64,000 bases of DNA from Zanthoxylum bungeanum. Lineage: Eukaryota > Streptophyta > Magnoliopsida > Sapindales > Rutaceae. The notes beneath the pieces were generated by a model. It ran no database searches. It worked only from the letters and a program-made list of their open reading frames with translations, and had not been told where the DNA came from. The DNA lies in the NCBI GenBank assembly GCA_019454045.1, contig SKCR01031798.1, positions 30,850-94,849 on the forward strand, written 5' to 3'. Positions within the stretch are counted from its first letter, which is position 1; each line of letters begins with the position of its first letter. A program made the translations under genes and the position numbers. This document shows, piece after piece, positions 1 to 11,520 of this stretch.

Positions 1-908
1 TGATGAAGAACAACCTGGAACCAACGAACTAATGGATGAACTTGTAGTTCAAGAAGATGGAGAACCTTCAACACACACATTCCGTAGGTCATAAATGGTA
101 TCTAGACCTCCTGAACGCTTGTATTTGATACAAGAAAAGAGTCTCGATGTTCTCTTAGTTGAAGAGACTGACCTTTTTACCTATAGAGAATCAATGTTGG
201 ACATCGACTCCGTGAAGTGGCAAGACGCCATGAAATCCGAGATGGACTCAATGCATGAGAATCAAGTTTGGAACTTGATTATGCTTCCCGAAGGAATTAT
301 TCCTATCGGTTGTAAATGGATTTACAAGAGGAAGCGCGGGCCCGATGGAAAGGTTGAAACCTTTAAGGCCAGACTGGTAGCTAAAGGTTTCTCGTAGCGA
401 CCTGGTGTCGACTACGATGAAACTTTTTCTCCAGTGGCAATGCTAAAGTCCATCAGGATTTTGTTGTCAATTCCCACATATCATGATTACGAGATTTGGT
501 AAATGGATGTCAAAATGTCTTTTCTAAATGGATTTATTGATGAAGAAATCTATATGGAACAGCCGGAGGGTTTTTCATCCAGCGAGAACTCAGACATGGT
601 ATGCAAGCTGAAGAAGTCCATTTATGGACTTAAACAGGCTTCACGAAGTCAGAATCTTCGATTCGACAAGATAATCAAATTATCTGGTTTTCTAAAGAAT
701 TCAGAAGGATCCTGTGTGTATCAGAAGGCTAGTGGGAGTATGGTGGTATTGAGAATGATATCGGGATGATGCAAGGCGTCAAAGCGTACCTCTGTAAGAA
801 TTTCTCCATGAAGGACCTATGCGAAGCTTCTTATGTCTTAGGCATAAAACTCTATAAAGATAGAAAAAGAAAGCTTATTGGGTTATCCCAATCAACGTAC
901 ATAGATAA
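1..908 (+). pseudogene. copia reverse transcriptase, N-terminal part (element B), broken
   Basis: The translation gives the linker and the start of a copia RT (RVT_2): WQDAMKSEMDSMHENQVWNL, then KWIYKRKRGPDGKVETFKARLVAKGF, DYDETFSPVA, and EIYMEQPEGF with KKSIYGLKQASR. Such RTs copy element RNA into DNA inside virus-like particles. The frame is cut by TAG at 395-397 and TAA near 500-502. About 37 bases are missing at 750/751 compared with element H, and these include the YVDD catalytic box, so the enzyme is dead. The segment ends where element A inserted. Identity to H at 50045-50985 is about 93-95 percent by eye. Confidence 0.9.
904..908. repeat. target-site duplication GATAA, left copy (element A)
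   Basis: GATAA at 904-908 directly precedes the TGTTGG terminus of element A and recurs at 10697-10701 after its other end. The uninterrupted paralogue around 50981 has this site once. A 5-bp duplication is typical of copia integrase. Confidence 0.85.
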
Positions 909-2897
909 TGTTGGTTCAGCGATCGGTTATAAGCATGAATCAAGTGCGAATACATATCGAAGAAGTTACAGAATACTCACATCGATCGGTTCAGCGACGC
1001 GCGACGAAAAAAAAATCACTTAATGCCCATCTACTGGTCAAGGCAGTGAGCTGTGTGTGCTCACTGGTTTGGCCTCCAATTTGGTCCTTCTTCAAGCTCC
1101 AAACTTCGTCGAATGGTTCCCAGCTCATGGGTGGACTTCCCTATCACCTTCGCATGTCTCGTAGTGTGCTAGCACTTGCGATTTTTGCCTTAAAAATCCA
1201 ACTATATGCTTCCCTTGCTCACGGTTTCTGGGCAGAAACCAGTAGCATGAACTGCCCTTGTGGGCGTGAAGAGAAAGGAGGGAAAAGAGAGAAGAGATTG
1301 TGTGTTGAATTTTGCCTAAAGTGTATCTAATACACTTTTGTTCATTTCAAATGCATTTGTAATGAATTGGCATTCCACAAGTCAAGCAATAAATGCTTGC
1401 TATCATCTCACATCACTCTCAATCAATCCCAAGTGTCAAGTCACATCACTTAAAGTGACAAGTGATTTGACGCTTGATTTGACTTGTATGCCGCACTCGA
1501 ATTCAAAATACGAATGTGCTCGCAAATAATCCCGGGCTCGGGTTCGCTAATTCCAAATTAACGAATTTTCCGTTGCGACGTAATTAAATGATTACGCCTA
1601 GCGAAATCACTATTCACATCACTAACGAATTAATTCTAAATTAATTCGTTCGCCCGAATTAAAATCTAATTTTAATTCCGCGTCGAAATCTAATTTCGTT
1701 TAATATATCAAATATATTAATTAATCGATTAATTCCAAATTAATCGTTATCTCTCTTTAAAGAATATTTTATCCCAGATAAAATATCTCCTCAATTAATC
1801 CCAGATTAATTTTCTCTCTCTTCTAATTAATCCCAGATTAATATAGAGTGCGAGTCATACGTCATCGGTGAATCTTTGTGAAGCGACCCATGAGAACCCC
1901 GGATATGTTGGCAGTAAATTCGGTCGTCGGACTATCCGAACACGTAAGTACCAAGTACTACATTTATACCGATTTACAAGACAAGGTTGGCCTCTAGCAA
2001 AGCGCCATGCCTACCCAATTCTCCGGAAATATCCTTACATGAATAAAGGATCTGTATCAAGCGTAGTATACCATAGTATAGCGTATTTCTGTCCAGTATC
2101 GAATGATCAAGTGCTAGGCCTGGGGCTGGAATTGTGTCTGCCCCGTACGAAGCACATATCGGATGTCTGGTGACTAGTCTCTATAATCAGATAAACCTGA
2201 CTTTGTCATTTTATCCCGATAGCTGCAGCATTTAAGAGAACCAGTCCCGTATCCTACGTGACCATCATCTCCATATGAATGGAGTGACACTTCCGTCTTG
2301 ACATCACACCCAACACACTACGATTCTCAATATACCCAGTATTGGCGAATATAGAACCTGTTAAAGCCCTGGACGACCTCAACCAAAGTATATTGATTGT
2401 TGCAAGTATTAGCGGTGCAAGTCTCAGGTTAAGACCAAATACATCTACCCTGATTTCAGACTTCCATAGACACATAGTCATACTACCAATGGAATTCCGA
2501 GGGGGTCTATCCAGAGCGAAGCTATTTCCCGTACCATCGGTAAAAAACAACTTCCTATTACACTTGCATGAGTATCCTATACCCAAATATATGAGAACTA
2601 TGCCGTTGTGCCCTCACAACGCGCACAAGTGTAATACTAGTCTTTTACGCATTTATCGATGTCCAATCTTGACAATGCTCTGACTAGGGATATTTAATGA
2701 TTTATCCTTCGTGGACTGATACTGTCTCATATCATTCTCCGTCCAGGAACAAATCATAGAGACCTCTCATCATTTATACATCTAGGTGATCTAATCACAA
2801 ATGATAATAGTACAATCTCCTTTGTCACATAGTTAATTTGTACAACAACACCATGATCTGTACAAATAGTGACGCTATGGGTCATAATTGTCCAACA
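909..2897 (-). repeat. 3' LTR of element A
   Basis: It starts TGTTGG and ends CCAACA (2892-2897), the inverted termini of family 1. It is colinear with 8674-10696, apart from rearrangement in the first 30 bases. It is followed by the PPT complement. The short open frames inside it are chance frames within LTR sequence and do not resemble proteins. Confidence 0.9.
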
Positions 2898-2912
2898 ATC
2901 TCCCACTTGGCC
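2898..2912 (-). promoter_or_regulatory. polypurine tract of element A
   Basis: On the minus strand this reads GGCCAAGTGGGAGAT directly against the 3' LTR. It is the RNase H-resistant primer for plus-strand DNA synthesis, and the same tract borders elements C, D, F and G. Confidence 0.8.
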
Positions 2913-2949
2913 TATAGCCAGTCACTCGAGTGCTTGACACCCGAACTAT

Positions 2950-5700
2950 GTACGATTGGCTCAAACTGCTAAGATAAGGCTTTCGTCAGCGGATTTGCAT
3001 GATTATCGTCTGACGTGATTTATTCGATCATCACATCGCCACGATGTATGATCCGAATGAATCAGATGAATATCGAAGTATGTATCTGGATTCTTGATGA
3101 GTCCATTAATTCTTTAGCCTGTACTGACGCCTAGCTCAGCTGCTAATAGAATTATATCTAATCTAATTAGATTTTTTATCGACCCAAATGGCTTCTATTG
3201 CCGCCTCAGCTGCAGCAATAACCCGCATTTGTTGTTTATTCGGTAATAGTATCTTGCTTGGATGATTTCCAGCTCACTATTCCGTTATTCAAACTTTGTA
3301 GTACCGTTTGTGACTTATAATCGTTTTATCGGTTAGGAAACTTGCTACAGTGATCCCGGTCACTTCAAGTTCTCATTCTCTAGAGATTAAGACAGCATCA
3401 TTAGTTCTCTAAGATACTAACGGATGTTCTTAACATCAATCCAGTGACTATCACTTGGATTGGTCTGTTTGTGAATCCATATGCTTAAAGCGTATGAGAC
3501 ACCAGGTCGCGTACATTTTTCAATGTACGATTTCTCGGAGAGTATTCGAAGCTTTCACCGATAGTTATTTTATGGGAATATCATTTCCAAGAAATGACGT
3601 ATTATCATTATTTATAGGACAGCCACTGTCAGTGCACTCCCACTAGCCTCCTTATATACACAAGAATCATTTCGTTTTTGAATTAAATCATACACCATTA
3701 TGATTACATCAAAATGATAATTCCAAGAACCTAATGCTTGCTTCAATCCAAACATGGATCGAATTACCCTGCAAACCTTGTTTGCTAGTTTTGTACGACA
3801 AAATCGACATGATGTTTTAAACATCCTCCGAAAGGTTTCCTTTTCAGGAAAGCGATTTTCCCGTTCAGCTGACATATTTCACTAATGAAACATGCAGCAT
3901 TAGCAAACATTATCCAAATGGATTTACCGTGGCAACAGGTAAAAGGTTGAATCGTAATCAACACAATGTTGATAACGATACCTTTCCGCTAAAAGCGTAG
4001 CTTTATACGTTGGTATGTTGCCATCCATGTATGTCTTCCTTGAAGACTTATAAGTACCAATAGGCACAATGCCTTGCGGTACATCAACTAGTATCCAAAC
4101 TTGTTGATATACATGGAATCCATTTCGGACTCATGATACTTTGCCATAATAGGGAGTCGATACCTTGTATCACTTCCTCTTATGTAATCAGTTGGTATAC
4201 CTCAATAAGATAAACATCTTTATGAGGTGAGATCAGAAACCCATACCCCAGGTTGTTTTCTGACTCTCTCCGACCTACGCGGTTCTTGTGTATTCGAAGA
4301 TTAATGGTATAGTTTCATCTTTGATGAACTATTTTGTGTTCCATTAAGATCGATGCCTGGAATAGTATTACTTCGATTTTCATCGAATTTTACTATTCAC
4401 CCACTTACCACTGCATATCGGTATTCCTCTTAGGAAAACCGTATGGTGAGCAATAATCTAATTGTTCTCTCGTGAGTTGTATAAGTACTATACTTATGGT
4501 ATCCCTAGGATAACCTACAATTGGCACTTATCCAATTTGGGTTTTAGTTTGGTATCATCCAAACATATGCCTAGCATACCCAAATGTTCAGGAATGAGAA
4601 ACCCGGTTTCTTTCCCGTTCATATCTAATATGATATCTGTCAAACAGATAATTATGGAACCTTATTCTAAATAAGTTCTGCACGGTTAATGCTTATTCGT
4701 TGAAGGAAATGGTAGCTCAGAGCGACTCATGATTAACCTTATCATGTCTAACAAAATTCGGTTACACAGTTCGGATTACCGTCAATTGACGTGTTCCGGG
4801 AGGAGTCATCATTTGAAAGAATACTTTACTCTTTCAAGTATATAAGAAACTTATTTCTTAAGTATTTTCCATTACGGTCTTACCGTGACAATTTAATACT
4901 TTAGCCGATCTGTGTCTATTTCATATCGAAACTGTAAAAGTTTCCGATCTGTGTTCTTCAAAAGAAACACATAACCATAACGCGATGCCACATCCGTAAA
5001 GGTCACGAAATATTCATATCCACCTCTAGCCTATCTAGACATGGGCCCACTTGCTTCACTATGAACTAGGGTAACAGATTGGTGGCACTTTCACTTTACC
5101 AGTTATACCAATGTATATATGCATTTTACTTGCCAATTCAATAACTAGATTCGTAGACTTATTTGATTTGGATCAAATCAGTCCGAGTACCCACTCTTCG
5201 AAAGTGTGGATATACAAGTCTTGTTTGATTGTGTCCCAGACAACAATGCCACAATTAAGTTTCATCTGATCAAATCAGTTTGAGCTATTTGTTTGTCATA
5301 TTATATTTCTGAGATTTATTTATATTCAAAATATAAATTCTGTATTCACCTCTAATGTGTTTATCTCAATATCATCTTTATATAATAAAACACTTTAGTG
5401 TTCTAGAATATAAAGGTTCACCCGCAGCGGGTTAAACACTGATAAAGAGATAATGTTTCTATTCAAACTAGTTACATTATAACATTCCCAAATTTAGGTA
5501 CACACCATAAGGGTAGTTCCTAAATTAGGTATCTAAGGTTAAAACAGCGACTTTCGTCCCGTTTCCAAATCGCAGATTAATCTCGATTGAAGTCAGTATC
5601 CTGTTCAAAACAGATTCTGAACATCAATATATTTATGTACCACACTAAGTATTTAAAATCCAATTTCAATACTAGTAGTGAACATAATTATGACAAACAT
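2950..5700 (-). pseudogene. copia pol remnant (protease, integrase, RT, RNase H) of element A
   Basis: Read on the minus strand, it keeps the RT stretch NKVCRVIRSMFGLKQALGSW with the following DSCVYKEASGSALT (3612-3875). The order of domains follows element D: RNase H about 2990-3460, RT about 3470-4340, linker 4340-4690, integrase 4690-5100, pre-integrase 5130-5360, protease 5480-5700. No open frame exceeds 90 codons. The YVDD box has decayed to CTATAAATAATGATAAT (about 3599-3615), the same lesion as in element F. The protein is certainly non-functional. Confidence 0.75.
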
Positions 5701-6290
5701 ATTTGAAGTCAGAGCCTTGCTTGTTCTTCAATTCCTTCAAGTATGCTTTGTCCAAACGGCAGTCACGCTTCCGCGATCCCGTTTGCCACATTTAGCAGAC
5801 ATTTTAGGATATGTCTTTTATCTTCCCAGAAGACTATAATGATTTTTCCTTTGCCCTTTTCATATTCCAGAAGCCTTTGGCCAAGCCTTGGCCTTCTAGA
5901 ATATTGAAATATAGTGTGCCTTGCGCTAATTGCCTAATTGCAAGCTTTGACTTTGTCTCCTTGAGAATAGTCATTAACTCTCCAAGAGTTATTATTGCAA
6001 TTTTAGTACTTCTAAAATTTACCATAGATTTATGAAGATCCTTCAATTTCTTTATCATACATTAAGGATCTAATCCTTAGTTCTGATTCAAAAATTAAGG
6101 AGTCTACTGCGACAAGCTAAATGGATTAAGCACTAAAGTTATCATCACATGATCTTCCAAAGATTATGCTCTACTATTTGCTTAACTCCGGGCTTAGGCT
6201 TAATATATTATTTTATCAAATAAAATAACTTATTAGTTTCCAGGACCATCCTGAAATTATTCCCAATTTGAAAATTAAACCATTTACATA
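5700..6290 (-). pseudogene. copia gag remnant (element A)
   Basis: The minus-strand frame 5834-6058 has gag-like sequence (LKDLHKS, TLGELMTILKE, GQGLAKGFWNMKRAK) matching the C-terminal half of the element D gag. Around 5745-5800 the zinc-knuckle region survives as CGK followed by RDR, so the CCHC histidine is lost. Gag would form the virus-like particle; this copy cannot. Confidence 0.7.
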
Positions 6291-8659
6291 TATTTTCCCT
6301 AGGATTATGTATTAAACGTCAATCTTTCAATTTTATCTTGATTTTAATAGTCCAACTATTTAATCAACGATTAATGTACTATTTATTATAATGATTATTA
6401 TAGTCCAACTATTTTAATCAACTATAATTAATTAAATCAAATATATTGATTATTATAATCCAATTATATAATCAACTATAAATGAATTGTTTGAATATAG
6501 TCCAATATTTATTAAAACAACAATTAAATATTAGTCCAACTAACATTTAATTTATTTGACGAATGATGTTTGAATTGAGCGCGTATGGCAAGTAATTAAC
6601 GAATATTGCAAATTCAATTCTTGCCTCCCACTATTTTTCGGCGAGCCTCTAACCCTCTGTCGAGTACTCGGGAAATCGTGTTTCCTAGTGGGCTAGGATC
6701 CCGTTAAATATCACACAATCTTGACTTTGGCCAACAAATTGTATGATAATTAACTAGGTAGATCTCTAAGAGCGATTGGATCCAATCCAATTCCTAGATC
6801 CGGTAGGGGGACATCCAAGTCCGAAACATATATCTTATATATGCCAATACATCCAATGTATTACCTAACCTTTTTCCTCTGAATCAACAAGCCTTGGCTT
6901 TGACACAACAAACTTATGTGATCCCAGTCAAGCGCGACCCATTGACCATGGAAAGCTTCGTAATCAATGTCGATGGACAAGAAGTGGTCTTGACTTTGGC
7001 CAACAAACCACAACTTGGACAAGACACTGATATGGAACAAAGCCTTCGTGATTCAAACACATCCTCGACAGACAAAGGCCTTGACTTTGGCCAACAAGCC
7101 AATGCCAGTCTCGGATCTGAGTGAGAATCACTCAATGGAAGGAAAGACGCTTAATATTTTGCGAGGGTTTTTCGAGTGCAAATTGGCCACCAATTTATTA
7201 TCTTGTTAAGGTCTCATCATCATACACCCTTAAACATGCATTCTAAACACATAATAAAGCGCATATGAATAAATGATAATGATATGCTGATGGATACTTT
7301 ACACAATTGATCCTAGATCAAATTTCTCCTTTCTCTCTCCGCTTTTTTAGCACAAGTATTTACTTCTACCCGTTAACTACACTTCTAAAGAAACCTCAAT
7401 TACATTGAGGGGAATAGGTGAGAAGAGAATACAAAGAAATTAGAGGTAATAAGGCTGGACACGCAGGTCCAATTAATAAATCAAATTTAATACAACAATT
7501 TCTAAAATTGTCCCACCCATCTAATATCCATCTGATATACATTATTCATGCATCGCAACCATGTATTCACACAAGCATGTTATCAATCAATCTAATCAAA
7601 TTAATTAATCTGATAATAAGTGATCATCCAATGTTCAAACAACGATTTGATTTTGCTCGAGTCAAACTCGTTTTGTGAATAAGTACTCAAAGTACGAATT
7701 CTCGAATTAAATTAAACTACATAATTAAATCCAATTTAATATGCATTCAATTCTAATTCACTATTTAATTCCAAATTAAATACTACACTTTATTAATGAA
7801 CTGTTACGACTTAAATTCTAAATTTAATCGCAACGGGTCTCAAAGCCCGATTAACGTCCAACGTCAATTTAATTAAAGTCCAATGGGCTTTTAATTAATT
7901 TCTTAAGGCGTGGACTTTTGGTCAACTTCAGGTCAAACCGATAACCAAAGTTCAATCTGGGAGTTACCCCATAAGCCTAGAATCAATCTTGGCCCATTGG
8001 CCCAATAAACTTAAAGGTAACGGTCCATTAAGTCGCATTGGGGCTTTATGGATGTGGTTGGGCCCAATTGGATCCAACCAATTTTGCCTAAACCCAACTT
8101 TGTACAACAAAGCCCAATAAGCCCAATAACAACTTTAAAAGCCCAAATCCAATTTTAAGGCTCAATAATTAAATTCCAAAAATCCAATTTTCCCAATTTA
8201 ATTACCAAAGTGTATAACACAATTAATTATCCAATTAACATTTCTAAAACATCAATTTACCACAACTAATCATGCTCATCTACATCAATTAGTGTCCAAC
8301 ACAAATTCATTAAAATCAAACCCATATCACATGCTATAACTCTCGGCCAAGGGGAAAATTCATGCCCAAATCAAATTCAATCCAATTAAATTAAATTCAA
8401 TATTAAATCAATATCCCCAATTGATTTCCAACTCATCCAATGAATCAAAAAAAAAAACCAAGACATTTAGGGCTAGTCATCAATTCGGCCAGCCATGATA
8501 AATGGGGGAAATTTGTTCCAAACACAATTTCAACAAATTGATATAATCAAACATCAATTAAACATACTTTAAGCATACTAAATCATCCAATTTCATTAAT
8601 CATGCTCAAACACATTTTTGCCCAAATTTAAGCCCTAAACTTTTTCATGCTCAAACCTT
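6291..8659 (-). other. untranslated leader of element A
   Basis: About 2.4 kb lies between the PBS and gag without recognisable gag-pol. It carries three copies of the motif CTTGACTTTGGCCAACAA (plus-strand reading) at 6720, 6989 and 7080. It also has an unassigned sense reading frame (6914-7135) and a zone of GGGCC-type motifs (about 7860-8160). Equivalent leaders occur in C, D and F. Long leaders are known in several plant copia lineages. Confidence 0.7.
6914..7135 (-). CDS. unassigned leader reading frame, 73 codons (element A)
   Basis: This sense-strand frame lies upstream of gag and contains SCPSCGLLAKVKTTSCPSTL and LITKLSMVNGSRLTGIT. A near-identical frame occurs in element F (41279-41530), and related versions in C (19894-20091) and, broken, in D. 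I recognise no family. It has paired cysteines (CPSC) but no complete zinc-binding motif. It spans two copies of the 18-base leader repeat, which are read in different frames, so conservation may act on RNA and not on protein. Existence of a protein is doubtful. Confidence 0.3.
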   Translation of the reverse strand: MSDSHSDPRLALACWPKSRPLSVEDVFESRRLCSISVSCPSCGLLAKVKTTSCPSTLITKLSMVNGSRLTGIT

Positions 8660-8672
8660 GCTCTAGATGCCA
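8660..8672 (-). promoter_or_regulatory. primer-binding site of element A (tRNA-iMet type, mutated)
   Basis: The minus strand reads TGGCATCTAGAGC one base from the LTR end. Compared with TGGTATCAGAGC in element F, it has substitutions and an extra base. This is where initiator tRNA-Met would prime minus-strand DNA synthesis. Confidence 0.75.
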
Positions 8673-8673
8673 T

Positions 8674-10696
8674 TGTTGGTTTCTATTAAGGTCCCAAGAT
8701 CAATTATAAGCATGAATCAAGTGCGAATACATATCGAAGAAGTTACAGGATTCTCACATCGATCGGTTCAGCGACGCGCGACGAACAAAAAATCACTTAA
8801 TGCCCATCTACTGGTCAAGGCAGTGAGCTGTGTGTGCTCACTGGTTGGCCTCCAATTTGGTCCATCGTCAAGCTCCAAGCTTCGTCGAATGGTTCCCGGC
8901 TCATGGGTGGACTTCCCTATCACCTTCGCATGTCTCGTAGTGTGCTAGCACTTGAGATTTTTGCCACAAAAATCCAACTCTATGCTTCTCTTGCTCACAG
9001 TTTCTGGGCGGAGCAGAAACCAGTAGCATGAACTGCCCTTGTGGGCGTGAATAGAAAAGAGGGAAAAGAGAGAAGAGATTGTGTGTTGAATTTTGCCTTA
9101 AAGTGTATCCTATACACTTTTTTTCATTTCAAATGCATTTGGAATGAATTTGGCATTCCACAAGTCAAGCAATAAATGCTTGCCATCAACTCACATCACT
9201 CAATCCATCAAGTTGTCAAGTCACATCACTCAAAGTGACAAGTGATTTGACGCTGGTGCGACTAGCGATTTGACGCTTGATTTGACTTGCGTGCCGTACT
9301 CGAATTCGAAATACGAATACGCTCACAAATAATCCCGGGCTCGGGTCGCTAATTCCAAATTAATGAATTTTCCGTTGCGACGTAATTAAAGGATTACGCC
9401 TAGTGAAATCACTATTCACGTCGCTAACGAATTAATTCTAAATTAATTCATTCGCTCGAATTAAAATCTAATTTTAATTCCGCGTCGAAATCTAATTTCA
9501 TTTAATATATCAAATATATTAATTAATCGATTAATTCCAAATTAATCGTTATATCTCTTTAATGAATATTTTATCCCAGATAAAATATCTCCTCAATTAA
9601 TCCCAGATTAATTTTCCCTCTCTTCTAATTAATCCTAGATTAATCTAGAGTGCGAGTCATACGTCATCGGTGAATCTTTGGGAAGCAACCCATGAGATCC
9701 CCGGATATGTTGGCAGTAAATTCGGTCGTCGGACTATCTGAACACGTAAGTACCAAGTACTACGTTTATACCGATTTACAAGACAAGGTTGGCCTCTAGC
9801 AAAAGCGCCATGCCTACCCAATTCTCGGGAAATATCCTTACAGGAATAAAGGATCTGTATCAAGCATAGTATACCGTAGTATAACATATTTCTGTCCAGT
9901 ATCGAATGATCACGTGCAAGGCCTGGGGCTGGAATTGTGTCTCCCCCGTACGAAGCACAAATCGGATGTATGGTGACTAGTCTCTATAATCGGATAAACC
10001 TGACCTTATCATTTTATCCCGATAGCTGCAGCATTTAAGAGAACCAGTCCCGTATCCTACGTGACCATCATCTCCATATGACTGGAGTGACACTTCCGTC
10101 ATGACATCACACCTAACACACTACGATTCTCAAATACCAGTATGGCGTACACAGAACCTGTTAAAGCCCTGGACGACCTCAACCAAAGTATATTGATTGT
10201 CGCAAGTATTAGCGGTGCAAGTCTCAGGTTAAGACCAAATACACCTACCCTGATTTCGGACTTCCATAGACACATAGTCATACTACCAATGGAATTTCGA
10301 GGGGGTCTATCCAGAGAGAAGCTGTTTCCCGTACCATCGGTAAAACACAACCTCTTATTACACTTGCATGAGTATCCTATACCCAAATATATGAGAACTA
10401 TGCCGTTGTGCCCTCACAACGTGCACAAGTGTAATACTAGTCTTTTACACATTTATCGATGTCCAATCTCGACAATGCTCTGACTAGGGATATTTAATGA
10501 TTTATCCTTCGTGGACTGATACTGTCTCATATCATTCTCGTCCAGGAACAAATCATAGGGACCTCTCATCATTTATACATCTAGGTGATCTAATCACAAA
10601 TGTTAATAGTGCAATCTCCTTTGTCACATAGTTAATTTGTACAACAACACCATGATCTGTATAAATAGTGACGCTATGGGTCATAATTGTCGAACA
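8674..10696 (-). repeat. 5' LTR of element A
   Basis: It spans TGTTGG at 8674 to CGAACA at 10696 (one change from the usual CCAACA). At 2023 bp it is about 4 percent different from the left LTR in the stretch compared. It would hold the promoter on the minus strand; I could not identify a TATA box with confidence. Confidence 0.9.
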
Positions 10697-10701
10697 GATA
10701 A
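10697..10701. repeat. target-site duplication GATAA, right copy (element A)
   Basis: This copy matches 904-908, and element B sequence resumes immediately with the RT codons that follow the insertion point. Confidence 0.85.
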
Positions 10702-11504
10702 GATCTTAGAACGATATAATTTTGATAACTGTAAGACAACAAATATACCCTTCAGACATGGCTTACATCTTTCGAAGAAGATGTGTCTGTAAACAGAAGT
10801 TGAGAAGATTAGAATGTCTAATCAACCTTATGCTTCATTTTTGGGAAGCATCATGTATGTCATGTTACGTACTAGGTCTGATATCAGCTTCGCAGTTAGT
10901 GTGATGAGCAGATATCAGTCCAATCCAGGAAATAACCATTGGATGACCATAAACATATCTTCAAGTATCTTAAAGGTACTAAGGATAATTTTATTATTTA
11001 TGGAGGAAATGAATTGTAAGTTAATAGGTATACGGATTCCGATTTCTAATCGGATTCTGATGATAGAAAGTCTACATCAGGATTCGTGTTTACCCTTAAC
11101 GATGGTGCAGTTTGTTGGAAGAGTTCCAATTAGGGGTCGACAGTTGATTCCACCACAGAGGTAGAATATATTGCAGCTTCTGAAGCTGCAAAGGAAGCTG
11201 TTTGGGTTAGGAACTTTATCACATAATAGGGAGTATCCCAAGTATCGAGAATCTGATTTCGCTATACTGTGATCATATTGGAGCCATTGCGCAAGTAAAA
11301 GAACCAATGGCGCATAAGAAGTCGAAGCATATGGAACGAAAATACCACATCATTCGAGAGATTGTCTCGCGATGGGACATTGTCGTGTACAAGGTTTCGA
11401 GTGAAGATAATGTAACAGACCCGCTTACGAAGGCCATACCTCCGAAGTTATTTGATAAATATGTAGAGTTGATGGGTATTAGATACAATCGACATTTGCA
11501 CTAG
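10702..11504 (+). pseudogene. copia RT C-terminus and RNase H (element B), broken
   Basis: It continues the RT of 1-908. MSNQPYASFLGSIMYVMLRT and RSDISFAVSVMSRYQSNPGN (10814 onward) form the end of the RT domain. RNase H-like sequence follows, with a TEAEYIAA-type region about 11150-11200. The C-terminus at 11307-11504 includes HIIREIVSRWDIVVYKVSSE and NVTDPLTKAI. TAG at 11131-11133 and several frameshifts break it. That TAG lies at the codon also stopped in element H (51416-51418). Confidence 0.85.
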
Positions 11505-11520
11505 AGCAAGTGGGAGATTT
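11503..11520 (+). promoter_or_regulatory. polypurine tract of element B
   Basis: AGAGCAAGTGGGAGATTT directly precedes the TGTTAG LTR start. The same tract occurs before the LTRs of H (about 51790) and I (about 56813). Confidence 0.75.

Larger units (their letters stand above)
909..10696 (-). mobile_element. Ty1/copia element A (family 1), full-length but dead, inserted in element B
   Basis: A 9.8-kb element with two LTRs (909-2897 and 8674-10696), a GATAA target duplication, a PPT complement beside the left LTR and a PBS complement beside the right one. These place its transcription on the minus strand. The internal region 2898-8673 holds decayed RNase H, RT, integrase, protease and gag, then a long untranslated leader. 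The two LTRs differ by about 4 percent over 235 bases by eye, so the insertion is moderately old. It is younger than element B, which it splits. Confidence 0.9.

Noticed and set aside
2254..2683. Overlapping frames of about 110 codons on both strands, repeated near 10099-10483, 36061-36558 and elsewhere
   Set aside because: They recur because they lie in LTR copies; stops differ between copies and nothing resembles a protein domain.
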